Source of the DNA: Cellulomonas sp. APG4 | Lineage (GTDB): Bacteria > Actinomycetota > Actinomycetes > Actinomycetales > Cellulomonadaceae | Assembly: GCF_009996735.1 (NCBI RefSeq) | Contig: NZ_JAACYI010000010.1 | Span: 62,001-126,000 of the forward strand | Reading direction: 5' to 3' | DNA length: 64,000 nt | Part shown: positions 1 to 8,593 of the stretch, piece after piece | How positions within the stretch are numbered: the first letter of the stretch is position 1 | Layout of the letters: each line of letters opens with the position of its first letter | Made by a program: the position numbers and the translations under genes | The notes under the pieces: generated by a model | What the model was told of the DNA's origin: nothing | Database searches by the model: none | The model's input: the letters and a program-made list of their open reading frames with translations, nothing else

Positions 1-182
1 GTCGGATAGCCGGGTGCGTCGGCCGCTGCGCACAGCGCCTCGCGCACCACCGGCGGTGTGGGGTCGACCGGCGTGCCGACCGACAGGTCGACCAAGCCGT
101 CGGGGTGGGCGCGCGCGGTGTCCGCATACGGGCGCAGGCCGTCCCAGGGGAAGTCGGGCAGCGCGTCGCCGTGCAGGCCCAT
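1..182 (-). CDS. dapC: Succinyldiaminopimelate transaminase, N-terminal part (cut by window edge)
   Basis: Reading from an ATG at 182 to the window edge gives about 60 residues that begin MGLHGDALPDFPWDGL and continue with DLSVGTPVDPTP and APGYP. This is the usual opening of the actinobacterial DapC class I aminotransferase, which makes N-succinyl-LL-2,6-diaminopimelate in lysine and peptidoglycan precursor synthesis, with PLP as cofactor. The catalytic lysine lies outside the window. The start is 11 bases after the fdxA stop on the same strand, so the two are probably cotranscribed; ferredoxin followed by dapC is a common actinobacterial order. The call rests on the N-terminal motif and the neighbour only. 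Confidence 0.82.
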   Translation of the reverse strand, partial: MGLHGDALPDFPWDGLRPYADTARAHPDGLVDLSVGTPVDPTPPVVREALCAAADAPGYP

Positions 183-193
183 GCCCGACCCGC

Positions 194-520
194 TCAGGCC
201 TCGGTCTGCTGCGGCGGGAGGGCGGCGACGATCGGGTGGTCGTGGTCGATCTCACCGAGCTTGGCCGCGCCGCCCGGCGAGCCGATCGCGTCGAAGAACT
301 CGACGTTCGCCTTGTAGTACTCGCTCCACTGCTCCGGGACGTCGTCCTCGTAGTAGATCGCCTCGACGGGGCAGACGGGCTCGCACGCACCGCAGTCGAC
401 GCACTCGTCCGGGTGGATGTAGAGCGATCGCTTGCCCTCGTAGATGCAGTCGACCGGACACTCCTCGATGCACGCCTTGTCCTTGACGTCCACACAGGGC
501 TGGGCGATGACGTAGGTCAC
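194..520 (-). CDS. fdxA: 7Fe ferredoxin ([3Fe-4S][4Fe-4S])
   Basis: A 108-residue cytoplasmic electron carrier. Two cysteine clusters are visible in the first 50 residues: a CVDVKDKACIEECPVDC-type first cluster and the CVDCGACEPVCP second cluster, the pattern of actinobacterial FdxA/FdxC ferredoxins that hold one 3Fe-4S and one 4Fe-4S centre. Length is typical for the family. The GTG start at 520 is preceded by a perfect GGAGG (plus-strand 528-532, spacing 7). The gene is divergent from the small gene at 580 and lies upstream of dapC. Such ferredoxins serve cytochromes P450 and other redox enzymes; the partner cannot be read from this window. Confidence 0.95.
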   Translation of the reverse strand: MTYVIAQPCVDVKDKACIEECPVDCIYEGKRSLYIHPDECVDCGACEPVCPVEAIYYEDDVPEQWSEYYKANVEFFDAIGSPGGAAKLGEIDHDHPIVAALPPQQTEA

Positions 521-566
521 GAGCGGTCCTCCACAGCGGTCGAGAGCGCACCTGTCGGCGCGCCCC

Positions 567-573
567 TAGTATC
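567..573. promoter_or_regulatory. Symmetric divergent promoter between fdxA and the gene at 580
   Basis: TAGTAT at 567-572 reads as a -10 box for the plus strand, 7 bases before the GTG at 580 (leaderless type). The same bases read on the minus strand give GATACT (568-573), a -10 box that would start fdxA RNA about 40 bases before its GTG and ahead of its GGAGG. No clear -35 is seen for either direction. Confidence 0.5.
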
Positions 574-579
574 CCCCAC

Positions 580-855
580 GTGGGACGACACGCGACGGAT
601 GGTCCGGGTGAGACCCCGCCCGCGGGCCGGGCCCACCCCGCCCCGTGGACCACGTGGCCCGTCGGTGCGCGTGTCGTGGTCCGCAGACGCGTCGACGACG
701 GCTGGAGCGACGTGCTCGGCGAGCTGATCGCGCGCGACGAGGACGGCGTCGAGGTGCGCACGCGCCGGGGCGACGTGCGGGTCCCCGCGCACGAGATCGG
801 CCTCGGCAAGCTCGTCCCGCCCGCTCCCCCGCGACGGGGACCACGCCGAGGGTGA
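580..855 (+). CDS. Small SH3-like domain protein, function unknown
   Basis: A 91-residue basic protein. Residues 25-80 (VGARVVVRRRVDDG, then DVLGELIARDEDG and VRTRRGDVRVPAHEIG) resemble the small beta-barrel domain found at the N-terminus of some actinobacterial GNAT acetyltransferases (Rv0428c type), but no acetyltransferase domain follows. The first 24 residues are Pro/Gly-rich and probably disordered. The GTG start sits 7 bases after a TAGTAT box and has no Shine-Dalgarno, so a leaderless mRNA is likely. It converges on the VanW gene with a 13-base gap. The domain match is from memory of the family; cellular role unknown. Confidence 0.7.
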   Translation: MGRHATDGPGETPPAGRAHPAPWTTWPVGARVVVRRRVDDGWSDVLGELIARDEDGVEVRTRRGDVRVPAHEIGLGKLVPPAPPRRGPRRG

Positions 856-868
856 CCTCAGCCGAGGA

Positions 869-3358
869 TCACTCGTCCTCGTCCTCGTCGTCGTCGGCCG
901 ACGGCGGCTCACCGCACACGACCCGGTTCTGAGGTCGGTACCGCACCGTCCAGGACTCGCGGTCGACCTCCTCGCCCTCGAGCCTGACCACGCGCGTGAC
1001 CGTGACCGTGAACCCGGGGTTCCCGGCGGACTGCGGCGCGCACGTGGGTGAGCTCGAGTAGACGGTCGTGGGCGACACCACGTTCGACCGGCCGCTCGTC
1101 GAGCTCTCGACCTCGAAGTGCGGCGTGCTCCACACGCGGACGTGCAGGCGACCACCCGTGACGTACGCCTGGAGCAACGCCCCGTACGGCGTCGTGTTGC
1201 GGAAGCGCATGTCCAGGGTGCCCGTGAAGATCGTCGCCTCGCGGCCCTCCGGGTAACGCGCGAACCACTCCGAGTGAGGGTGGTGCTCGACGTCCTCGAA
1301 CCCCGCGAAGTAGGCCGCGTTGTAGGTGGTCGTCGACAGCTGCGACAGACCACCGCCCCACGCGTCGGTGTGCTCGCCGTTGACGATCGCGCCCGCCTGG
1401 ACGAACCCGTTGACGCCGTCCACCGGCCCGAGCGCCTCGGTGAGGCTGAACTCCTCGTCGGGGCGGACCAGGGTCCCGTTGACCTTCGACGCGCCGTTGA
1501 TGATGTTCTTCGTGCGACGCGGTTCGCTCGTGAGCGGGGTCGAGAACTCCGAGACCACCTCGACCACCCCGAGGGCCTCGAGCGCGGCGGTCGACTCGGC
1601 CGGGTCGGTCTCGACCAGCTCGAGCGCGGCCGTGCGGTCGGCCCCCGAGGTCGCGACCGCGGCGAGCGCCGTCGCGACCGCCTCGGGGTCGAGCGTGGTG
1701 CCCGGCACCCCCGGCTGGATCACGGGGGCGCCGTCGACGAACTCGAACCGCGCGTCGGTCGGCTCGCTGAGCAGGTCGGGTATCCGTGCGACGACCTCCT
1801 CGACGAGCGCCTCGCCGTCGAGCTCGAGCACGAGCGCCTCGCCCTCAGGAACGAGGCTCGCGTGCGCCGCGAGCACCTCGGCGGGGAGCTCGGCACGACT
1901 CTCGCCGACGGTGACCGTCACGGGTGCGTCGACGAGCGGCCGCGCGAGCTCGGCGAGCGCGCGCTCCACCTCGGCGTCGTCGATCGCCGGCTCGAGGACC
2001 TCGGTCGGGAGCTCCACGGGGCGGGGAGCGGTGAGCCACTCGTCCACCAGCAGCCGCTCCGCGGCCTCGACGTCCACCCCGGTACCCGTCTCGGACGCCG
2101 TGCTCTGCGGAGCACCGTCCACGAAGACGACCGTGCCGTCGACCGGCGGGCTCTCGAGTCCCTCGGCGACCTCGGTCAGGGCTGCGTCCAGTGCCGCCTC
2201 GTCCACCTCGGTGACCGGCGGCACGGCGTCCCCCCCGAACACCTGACGCCACAGCCGCGCGGGCTCGAGGCCGAAGCCCGTGACCCCCTCGACGGTCGCG
2301 CGGTGGTCGGCCGTGAGGCCCGCGACGACCGGGTCCAGGGTCGTGCGCTTGTCGCCCGCGGAGACGGGCACCGGCTCGGTCTCCGCGGCCGCGAGCTGCT
2401 CGTCGAGCAGGGAGACCGCCTGGTCGGCGGTGAGGCCGCCCACCTCGACGCCCGCGACGGTGGTCCCCGGGGGCACGCGGTCCGACCACAGCCACAGCGC
2501 ACCGACGTAGAGCCCTCCGAGCACGACGACGACGGCCGCGGCGATACCGAGCACGCGCGGCCAGCGACGGGAGCGCTCGTCGTCCGGGAAGACGTCGATC
2601 GGCGAGTGGGTGTGCGTGGGCTCGCTCGGCGCGGAGGCCTCGGCCTCCGTCGGGTCGGTCGCGGCCGGCTCCGTAGAGGGCTCCTCGTGACGGCCGAGGG
2701 CCGAGGTACGGCGGGGCGCCTCCGCCGGTGACGGGACGGGCGGGAGCACGACGGTCGCGTCGTCGCCCGACGAGCTGACGTCGCCGGGGCCTTGGGGTGC
2801 CGCGGCGGTGAGCGGCTCCTCCGAAGACGTGGCCGGACCCGGCTCGCGCACGTCGTCGGACGACGGGACCGTGGTGGGGGCGACGTCCTCCGACGCCCCC
2901 TCGGGCGTCGGCTCCCGCTCCGGCGCCGGCGTCGGCTCCGGCGCTCCCACGTGCTCCGGCTCCCCCGCGGGCTCCGTCACAGCTCCCGTCGTCACCTCGG
3001 GCGCGGACGCGGGCTCCCCGGCGGGCGCCGGCTCTTCGGCAGGTGCGGACCCTTCAGTGGGGTCGGGACCTTCGGCAGGCCCGGGCTCTTCGGCGAGCTC
3101 AGGCTCCCCCGCGGGCTCAGGTTCTGCAGCGGACGCAGGGGTCGCCGGCTGCTCCGGCTCTGACGTGGACCCGGGCGCCTGTGCAGGCTCCGGCTCCTCG
3201 GCGGGCTCGGCAGCGGTCTGCGGCACCTCCGCGGGTGCGGCCGGCTCCGGCGCGGGCTCTCGTCCGGCCGCCGTGCCGTTCGACGTGGTGTCGTCCGGCT
3301 CCGGCGCCGTGGGCTCGTTCGCACGTGCCGTGTCGTCCAGCGGGCGTCCCTCGGTCAT
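869..3358 (-). CDS. VanW family membrane protein with long acidic Pro/Ala/Glu-rich N-terminus
   Basis: An 829-residue single-pass membrane protein. Residues 1-255 are a low-complexity Pro/Glu/Ala region, likely cytoplasmic and disordered. A transmembrane helix lies at about 268-290 (LGIAAAVVVVLGGLYVGALW) after an Arg-rich stop-transfer sequence. Outside it there are peptidoglycan-binding-like repeats (PPGTTVAGVEVGGLT is the usual opening) and a VanW domain at roughly 615-755 with the NGTLVRPDEEFS and GGGLSQLSTT motifs. The C-terminus ends in an Asp/Glu run. VanW proteins occur in some vancomycin-resistance loci, but their activity is unknown; the membrane topology suggests a cell-wall role. 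The ATG at 3358 has GGAG 8 bases upstream. Confidence 0.88.
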   Translation of the reverse strand: MTEGRPLDDTARANEPTAPEPDDTTSNGTAAGREPAPEPAAPAEVPQTAAEPAEEPEPAQAPGSTSEPEQPATPASAAEPEPAGEPELAEEPGPAEGPDPTEGSAPAEEPAPAGEPASAPEVTTGAVTEPAGEPEHVGAPEPTPAPEREPTPEGASEDVAPTTVPSSDDVREPGPATSSEEPLTAAAPQGPGDVSSSGDDATVVLPPVPSPAEAPRRTSALGRHEEPSTEPAATDPTEAEASAPSEPTHTHSPIDVFPDDERSRRWPRVLGIAAAVVVVLGGLYVGALWLWSDRVPPGTTVAGVEVGGLTADQAVSLLDEQLAAAETEPVPVSAGDKRTTLDPVVAGLTADHRATVEGVTGFGLEPARLWRQVFGGDAVPPVTEVDEAALDAALTEVAEGLESPPVDGTVVFVDGAPQSTASETGTGVDVEAAERLLVDEWLTAPRPVELPTEVLEPAIDDAEVERALAELARPLVDAPVTVTVGESRAELPAEVLAAHASLVPEGEALVLELDGEALVEEVVARIPDLLSEPTDARFEFVDGAPVIQPGVPGTTLDPEAVATALAAVATSGADRTAALELVETDPAESTAALEALGVVEVVSEFSTPLTSEPRRTKNIINGASKVNGTLVRPDEEFSLTEALGPVDGVNGFVQAGAIVNGEHTDAWGGGLSQLSTTTYNAAYFAGFEDVEHHPHSEWFARYPEGREATIFTGTLDMRFRNTTPYGALLQAYVTGGRLHVRVWSTPHFEVESSTSGRSNVVSPTTVYSSSPTCAPQSAGNPGFTVTVTRVVRLEGEEVDRESWTVRYRPQNRVVCGEPPSADDDEDEDE

Positions 3359-3447
3359 CCCGTGCTCTCCGTCATGCGCCGCTCGTCGTCATGCGCTGCT
3401 CGTCCCCCTGTGTCCCGTACCGCGTGTGCCCGGCACCGCGCGCGATT

Positions 3448-3834
3448 CTACGGGGCCGCCGCACCGGGCCCCGTGGCCCCGACCGCGGTGTCAAGGAACC
3501 AGCGCCGTGGCAGCACCGCGGCGACCCCGACGGCGGCACCGCCGCAGTACCAGACGACCCCGAGCGCGTCGAGGGCCACCAGCACGTCCCCGCCGGGACC
3601 GCGGCTGGCGAGCACGGCGACGGTCGTGACCACGGCGAGGCCGACCGTGAGCAGGCCGGTCCAGCCGACCCACGCGCGCGCCAGCACACCGGCGGCGACC
3701 ACGACCAGCAGCGCGAGCACGAGTCCCCACGGCGGCGACGCCCGGTGCACGCCGGTGCCCACCAGCGACACCAGGACGCCGAGCGCGAGCAGGCCGAGGT
3801 GCCTGGCCACGTCACGCGGGCGGATCGGCTGCAC
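3448..3834 (-). CDS. Small four-helix membrane protein downstream of mshB
   Basis: A 128-residue hydrophobic protein with about four membrane segments (LGLLALGVLVSLVGTGV, LVLALLVVVAAGVLA, LLTVGLAVVTTVAVLA, VVWYCGGAAVGVAAVL). The frame stays open upstream, but the GTG at 3834 is chosen because it lies just after the mshB stop at 3840, giving a tight operon; everything before it in this frame is antisense-like Arg/Pro sequence inside mshB. A small membrane protein following mshB is common in actinobacteria (position of Rv1171 in M. tuberculosis; I believe DUF6113). No enzymatic motif is seen. Function unknown. Confidence 0.75.
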   Translation of the reverse strand: MQPIRPRDVARHLGLLALGVLVSLVGTGVHRASPPWGLVLALLVVVAAGVLARAWVGWTGLLTVGLAVVTTVAVLASRGPGGDVLVALDALGVVWYCGGAAVGVAAVLPRRWFLDTAVGATGPGAAAP

Positions 3835-3839
3835 GCGCG

Positions 3840-4745
3840 TCAGGGTACCCGCGCCACCACGCCGTCGGGCCAGCCGTCCCACACCCCACCCGAGACGACC
3901 CGGTAGGCCTCCTGCGGGAGGAGCGGCTGGACCACGTCGTTGCTCAGCGCGAACGCCCCGAGCGCCGCGGGGCCGTGCTCGACCTCGTCGAGCAGGCGCA
4001 CCTGGGTCGCGTGCGCCGCGAGCGCCCCGAGCACGCGGTCGAGCACCGGGACGACGTCGATCCGGACGTCCACCTGCCCGGACACGACCACGGCCGACGG
4101 CGCACCGCCGGTCGGGTCGATCCGCACGGTCCCGGTCGGCACAGGGCCGAGATCGGCGACCGCCCGTCGCCACACCCGCTCGTCGACCGCGGCCCAGAGC
4201 ACGAGGGGACGCTCGTCCGGCTCGAGCAGCTCGACGGCACGCATCAGCACGCGGTGGGCGTGCACGTGGTCGGGGTGGCCGTACCCGCCGTCCGGCTCGT
4301 AGCCCACGACCACCGCGGGCCGCCGGTCACGCAGCACCGACAGCAGCCGGTGCGCAGCATCGTCGACGGGCACCGCGACGAACGCGTCGGGCGGGAGGTC
4401 GGCAGCGGCGCCCGCGCGACCGTCTGCGACCCAGGCCATGCCCGAGTCGGCGAACCGGGCGCCCTCGGCGCCCGCGGCGTCCTCCACCTCGTCGAGGAGC
4501 ACGTGGTCGCCCACGCCGAGCGAGGCCAGGGCGTCGCGCAGCTCCGACACGCGGTGCGCCGCGAGCTCGGGCGAGCCCTCGAGGTGCGCGAGCCCGGCCG
4601 GGATGACCTCACCACGCTCGCCGCGCGTGCACGTCACGACCGTCACCGGCAGGCCGGCCGCAGCCCACGTCGCGAGCAGCGCGCCCGTGCTCAGGGTCTC
4701 GTCGTCGGGATGCGCGTGGACCGCGAGCAGGCCCCGACCGCTCAC
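3840..4745 (-). CDS. mshB: N-acetyl-1-D-myo-inositol-2-amino-2-deoxy-alpha-D-glucopyranoside deacetylase
   Basis: The zinc deacetylase that makes GlcN-Ins in mycothiol synthesis. The 301-residue protein has the LmbE/PIG-L fold signature AVHAHPDDE at residues 8-16 (His12 and Asp15 as zinc ligands) and the later GYGHPDHVHAH motif holding the third ligand. Length is typical. The GTG at 4745 overlaps the stop of the upstream BCCT transporter gene in a GTGA overlap, and the next gene begins 6 bases after the stop, so three genes appear translationally coupled. A paralogue, mca, lies at 43.1 kb; this copy has the MshB-type TRGERGEVIP sequence, whereas mca has TGGERGSILNP. Confidence 0.92.
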   Translation of the reverse strand: MSGRGLLAVHAHPDDETLSTGALLATWAAAGLPVTVVTCTRGERGEVIPAGLAHLEGSPELAAHRVSELRDALASLGVGDHVLLDEVEDAAGAEGARFADSGMAWVADGRAGAAADLPPDAFVAVPVDDAAHRLLSVLRDRRPAVVVGYEPDGGYGHPDHVHAHRVLMRAVELLEPDERPLVLWAAVDERVWRRAVADLGPVPTGTVRIDPTGGAPSAVVVSGQVDVRIDVVPVLDRVLGALAAHATQVRLLDEVEHGPAALGAFALSNDVVQPLLPQEAYRVVSGGVWDGWPDGVVARVP

Positions 4746-6457
4746 GCGGGCCCGCCTCGCCCGGCGCCCGGGCGCCGGAGCCGTGGGCGGGGTGCGGGCG
4801 CCCTCGTGGCGTCCGGGCCTGCGGTGGCCCCGGTCTCCTCGGCCGCACCGAGCCGCTCGGCGACGTGGGCAGCGAGCCGGTCGCGCAGCTCGCGCCGCTG
4901 GGCGCGCAGGTAGCGCTGGTGCTCGCCGTGCAACGCACGCGTGGTCGCGACGGCGATACCGATCATCACCACGCTGAAGGGCAGCGCGATGAGGATGGCC
5001 GCGGTCTGCAGCGCCAGGAGCCCGCCCGCGACCAGCAGGGCGATCGCGAGAAGCCCCTCGAGGACGGCCCACGTCACCCGGACCGGCGTGCTCGGGTGCG
5101 GGTTGCCACCGCTCGAGAGCATCGCGACCACGAGCGAGCCAGAGTCCGAGGAGGTGATGAAGAACAGCGCGACCAGGCAGATCACGACCACCGAGATCAG
5201 GCCACCCCAGGGAAGGTCGCCCACCAGGTCGAACAGCGCGTTCTCGGGTACCACCGAGCCGTCGGCGGCGATCAGGCCGCCGTCGCCGAAGAGCTCGCGG
5301 TAGATCGCGCTCCCGCCGAGCACGGAGAACCAGAGGAACGTGATGAGCGTCGGGACGAGGAGGACGCCGGCCACGAACTCACGGACCGTGCGGCCCCTCG
5401 AGATCCGGGCGATGAACACCCCGACGAAGGGCGCCCACGAGATCCACCAGCCCCAGTAGAAGGTGGTCCAGGCGGCCTGCCACGCCTCCCCCTCGGCGCC
5501 GGCCCACGCGCTCACGTTGAAGGTCATGGGGATGACGTTCGCGAGGTACACGCCCAACGACTGGACGAAGTCACGCAGCAGGAACAACGTAGGGCCGAGC
5601 AGCAGCAGCACGACGAGCAGCACGCCCGCCGTCGCGACGTTGATGTTCGACAACCACTTGAGCCCCTTGTCGAGGCCCGACACGACCGATGCCGTCGCGA
5701 GCGCGGTGATCACCACGATGAGCACGACCTGCACGGTCGTGCTCTGGTCGGCGACGCCGATGTGCTCGAGGCCCGCGCCGATCTGGAGGACGCCGAGCCC
5801 GAGGGACGTCGCGACGCCGAAGATGGTGCCCACCACCGCCGTGACGTCGATGACGTCGCCGGTGCGGCCCTTGACCCTGTCCCCCAGCAGCGGTTCGAGC
5901 GCCCAGCGGATCGAGACCGGTCGCTTCTTGCGGTGGATCGCGTAGGCGAGCCCGAGGCCGACGACGACGTAGATCGCCCACGCGTGCACGCCCCAGTGCA
6001 GGTACGTCTGCGCCATCGCGGTCTCGGCGATGCGCTCGGGCGCACCGACCACGCCCGGCTTGGGGTTGGCGAAGTGCGACAGGGGCTCGGCGACGCCCCA
6101 GAAGACGAGGCCGATGCCCATGCCCGCCGCGAACAGCATCGAGAACCACGCGCCCAGGCTGAACTCCGGGGTGTCGTCGTCGTCCCCGAGCATGACGTCG
6201 CCCCAGCGGCCGAGGCCCACCCACAGGGAGAACGCGACGAACCCCGCGACGATCAGCACGTAGTACCAGCCGAACGCCCCGATCACGTTCTCCTGGATGG
6301 CACCGATCGTGCTCTCGGCGGCCGCGGGGAAGGCGATCGCAAGGGCCGACACGACCACGATGACGACGAGCGCGGGCCAGAAGACCCGACGTTCGACGCC
6401 ACCGCGACCGCGGCCGTACGCGGGCAGGGCGGGCTCGACACGCGTGGGGGTCGCCAT
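4742..6457 (-). CDS. BCCT family osmolyte transporter (betaine/carnitine/choline type)
   Basis: A 571-residue, 12-helix secondary transporter. Family hallmarks are visible: GMGIGLVFWGVAEPL near residue 120, HWGVHAWAIY, and the Trp-rich WTTFYWGWWISWAPFVG segment around 330-345 that lines the substrate pocket of betaine transporters. The C-terminal 60 residues are hydrophilic and Arg/Ala-rich, as in osmosensing members. Such carriers import glycine betaine or related compounds with sodium or protons during osmotic stress. I place the start at ATG 6457; a TTG three codons upstream (6466) is possible but weaker. The gene overlaps mshB by 4 bases. The exact substrate cannot be decided from sequence. 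Confidence 0.9.
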   Translation of the reverse strand: MATPTRVEPALPAYGRGRGGVERRVFWPALVVIVVVSALAIAFPAAAESTIGAIQENVIGAFGWYYVLIVAGFVAFSLWVGLGRWGDVMLGDDDDTPEFSLGAWFSMLFAAGMGIGLVFWGVAEPLSHFANPKPGVVGAPERIAETAMAQTYLHWGVHAWAIYVVVGLGLAYAIHRKKRPVSIRWALEPLLGDRVKGRTGDVIDVTAVVGTIFGVATSLGLGVLQIGAGLEHIGVADQSTTVQVVLIVVITALATASVVSGLDKGLKWLSNINVATAGVLLVVLLLLGPTLFLLRDFVQSLGVYLANVIPMTFNVSAWAGAEGEAWQAAWTTFYWGWWISWAPFVGVFIARISRGRTVREFVAGVLLVPTLITFLWFSVLGGSAIYRELFGDGGLIAADGSVVPENALFDLVGDLPWGGLISVVVICLVALFFITSSDSGSLVVAMLSSGGNPHPSTPVRVTWAVLEGLLAIALLVAGGLLALQTAAILIALPFSVVMIGIAVATTRALHGEHQRYLRAQRRELRDRLAAHVAERLGAAEETGATAGPDATRAPAPRPRLRRPGAGRGGPA

Positions 6458-6532
6458 GAACCCCAAGACTGGCAGAGCGCGCCGTCGTCCGCGCGGCGAC
6501 GCACACCGTCGGCGCGACGCCGACCGCGGCCC

Positions 6533-8455
6533 TCAGCCCCGCTTGGCGCGTGCCGTCAGACGGGCGCGCTCGGTCTGGTCGAGCACGACCTTGCGGATCC
6601 GCACGATCTCGGGGGTCACCTCGACGCACTCGTCCTCGCGCGCGAACTCGAGCGACTCCTCGAGCGTGAGCTTGCGCGGCGGCACGAGGTTCTCGAACGA
6701 GTCGGCCGTCGAGGACCGCATGTTCGTGAGCTTCTTCTCCTTGGTGATGTTCACGTCCATGTCCTCGTTGCGCGAGTTCTCGCCGACGACCTGGCCCTCG
6801 TACACCTCGTGCGTGGGCTCGACGAAGAACGAGCCGCGCTCCTGCAGGTTGATCATCGCGAACGGCGTGACCTTGCCCGCGCGGTCGGCGACGAGCGACC
6901 CGGTGTTCCGCGTCTCGATCGCGCCGGCCCACGGCTCGTAGCCGTGCGAGATCGACGACGCGATGCCGGTGCCGCGCGTCTCGGTGAGGAACTGCGTCCG
7001 GAAGCCGATGAGACCGCGCGCGGGCACCACGAACTCCATGCGCACCCAGCCGGTGCCGTGGTTGCTCATGGTCTCCATGCGGCCCTTGCGCTGCGCGAGG
7101 AGCTGGGTCACCGCGCCGAGGTACTCCTCGGGCACGTCGATGGTCATGTGCTCCATCGGCTCGTGCACCTTGCCGTCGATCGTCTTCGTGACGACCTGCG
7201 GCTTGCCCACGGTCAGCTCGAAGCCCTCGCGGCGCATCTGCTCGACGAGGATCGCGAGGGCCAGCTCACCACGGCCCTGGACCTCCCAGGCGTCGGGACG
7301 CTCGGTCGGGAGCACGCGCAGCGAGACGTTGCCGATGAGCTCGGCGTCGAGGCGGTCCTTGACCTGGCGCGCCGTGACCTTGTGACCCTTGCCTCCCTTG
7401 CCCGCGAGGGGGGAGGTGTTGATGCCGATGGTCATCGAGATCGCCGGGTCGTCGACGGTGATGAGCGGCAGGGGGCGCGGGTCGTCCGGGTCGGTGAGCG
7501 TCTCGCCGATCGTGATGTCGGCGATGCCTGCGACGGCGACGATGTCCCCCGGGCCGGCGGAGTCGGTCGGGACGCGCTCGAGCGCCTTGGTCTCGAGCAG
7601 CTCGGTGATCTTGACGTTCTGGAGGGTCCCGTCCTGACGGGCCCAGGCGACCTGCTGCCCCTTGCGCAGGGTCCCGTTGAACACCCGGAGCAGCGCGAGG
7701 CGGCCGAGGAACGGCGACGCGTCGAGGTTGGTCACGTGGGCCTGGAGCGGCGCGCCCTCGTCATACGTGGGGGCGGGGATCTTCTCGAGGATCGTGGCGA
7801 ACAGCGGCTCGAGGTTCTCCGAGTCCGGCAGACCGCCGTCGGCGGGCTGGTTCAGGGAGGCGCGTCCCGCCTTGGCGGCCGCGTAGACCACGGGGACGTC
7901 GAGGATCGCGTCGAGGTCGAGGTCCGGCACGTCCTCGTGCAGGTCGCTCGCGAGTCCCAGCAGCAGGTCGGTCGCCTCGTGCACGACCTCCTCGATGCGC
8001 GAGTCGGGACGGTCGACCTTGTTGACCACGAGGATCACCGGGAGCTTGGCCGCGAGGGCCTTGCGCAGCACGAACCGGGTCTGCGGGAGGGGCCCCTCGC
8101 TCGCGTCGACGAGCAGCACGACGCCGTCCACCATGGACAGACCGCGCTCGACCTCACCGCCGAAGTCGGCGTGACCCGGGGTGTCGATCACGTTGATCGT
8201 GATGCCGTCCGCGTGCCCCGCGGCGGCGGCCGCCGGACCCGCGTACCGGACCGCCGTGTTCTTGGCGAGGATCGTGATGCCCTTCTCGCGCTCGAGGTCC
8301 CCCGAGTCCATCGCGCGCTCGTCGACGTGGGCGTGCGCGCCGAACGAGCCGGCCTGCCAGAGCATGGCGTCGACGAGGGTGGTCTTGCCGTGGTCGACGT
8401 GGGCGACGATCGCGACGTTGCGCAGGTCGGAGCGCACAGGCATGCGGGGACTCAT
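6533..8455 (-). CDS. typA: Ribosome-associated translational GTPase TypA/BipA
   Basis: A 640-residue GTPase. Residues 10-30 carry the G1 motif [10 protein letters not shown], followed by [14 protein letters not shown] (G3) and NKVDRPD (G4). The EF-G-like domains III and V follow, and the BipA-specific C-terminal domain contains [12 protein letters not shown] and [12 protein letters not shown]. BipA/TypA binds the ribosome at the EF-G site and assists large-subunit assembly, cold growth and stress adaptation. ATG 8455 is used; an in-frame ATG at 8443 (MPVRSDLRN) is closer to the start of homology. No Shine-Dalgarno is visible ahead of either. It stands alone between mshB and peptide transporter genes. 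Confidence 0.95.
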   Translation of the reverse strand: MSPRMPVRSDLRNVAIVAHVDHGKTTLVDAMLWQAGSFGAHAHVDERAMDSGDLEREKGITILAKNTAVRYAGPAAAAAGHADGITINVIDTPGHADFGGEVERGLSMVDGVVLLVDASEGPLPQTRFVLRKALAAKLPVILVVNKVDRPDSRIEEVVHEATDLLLGLASDLHEDVPDLDLDAILDVPVVYAAAKAGRASLNQPADGGLPDSENLEPLFATILEKIPAPTYDEGAPLQAHVTNLDASPFLGRLALLRVFNGTLRKGQQVAWARQDGTLQNVKITELLETKALERVPTDSAGPGDIVAVAGIADITIGETLTDPDDPRPLPLITVDDPAISMTIGINTSPLAGKGGKGHKVTARQVKDRLDAELIGNVSLRVLPTERPDAWEVQGRGELALAILVEQMRREGFELTVGKPQVVTKTIDGKVHEPMEHMTIDVPEEYLGAVTQLLAQRKGRMETMSNHGTGWVRMEFVVPARGLIGFRTQFLTETRGTGIASSISHGYEPWAGAIETRNTGSLVADRAGKVTPFAMINLQERGSFFVEPTHEVYEGQVVGENSRNEDMDVNITKEKKLTNMRSSTADSFENLVPPRKLTLEESLEFAREDECVEVTPEIVRIRKVVLDQTERARLTARAKRG

Positions 8456-8593
8456 CTCAGGAGGTGGGAGAGCTCGGCCGAGGCTCGAGCCGGGCGGCGC
8501 ACGGCGGCATCACACGCGCGCCGCCCGATTTTACACGCAGCGGCCCTCGTCGGACCGCCACGTCCCACGCCCGCTGCCGACGGGCCCCGCGGA

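Noticed and set aside
2590-3358. Short repeated GGCTC-like units as a possible DNA repeat or CRISPR array
   Set aside because: They are codons of a Pro/Glu/Ala-rich protein tail; spacing is irregular and the reading frame is maintained.
6455-6466. TTG start of the BCCT gene at 6466
   Set aside because: ATG 6457 is stronger and the added three residues show no conservation signal.
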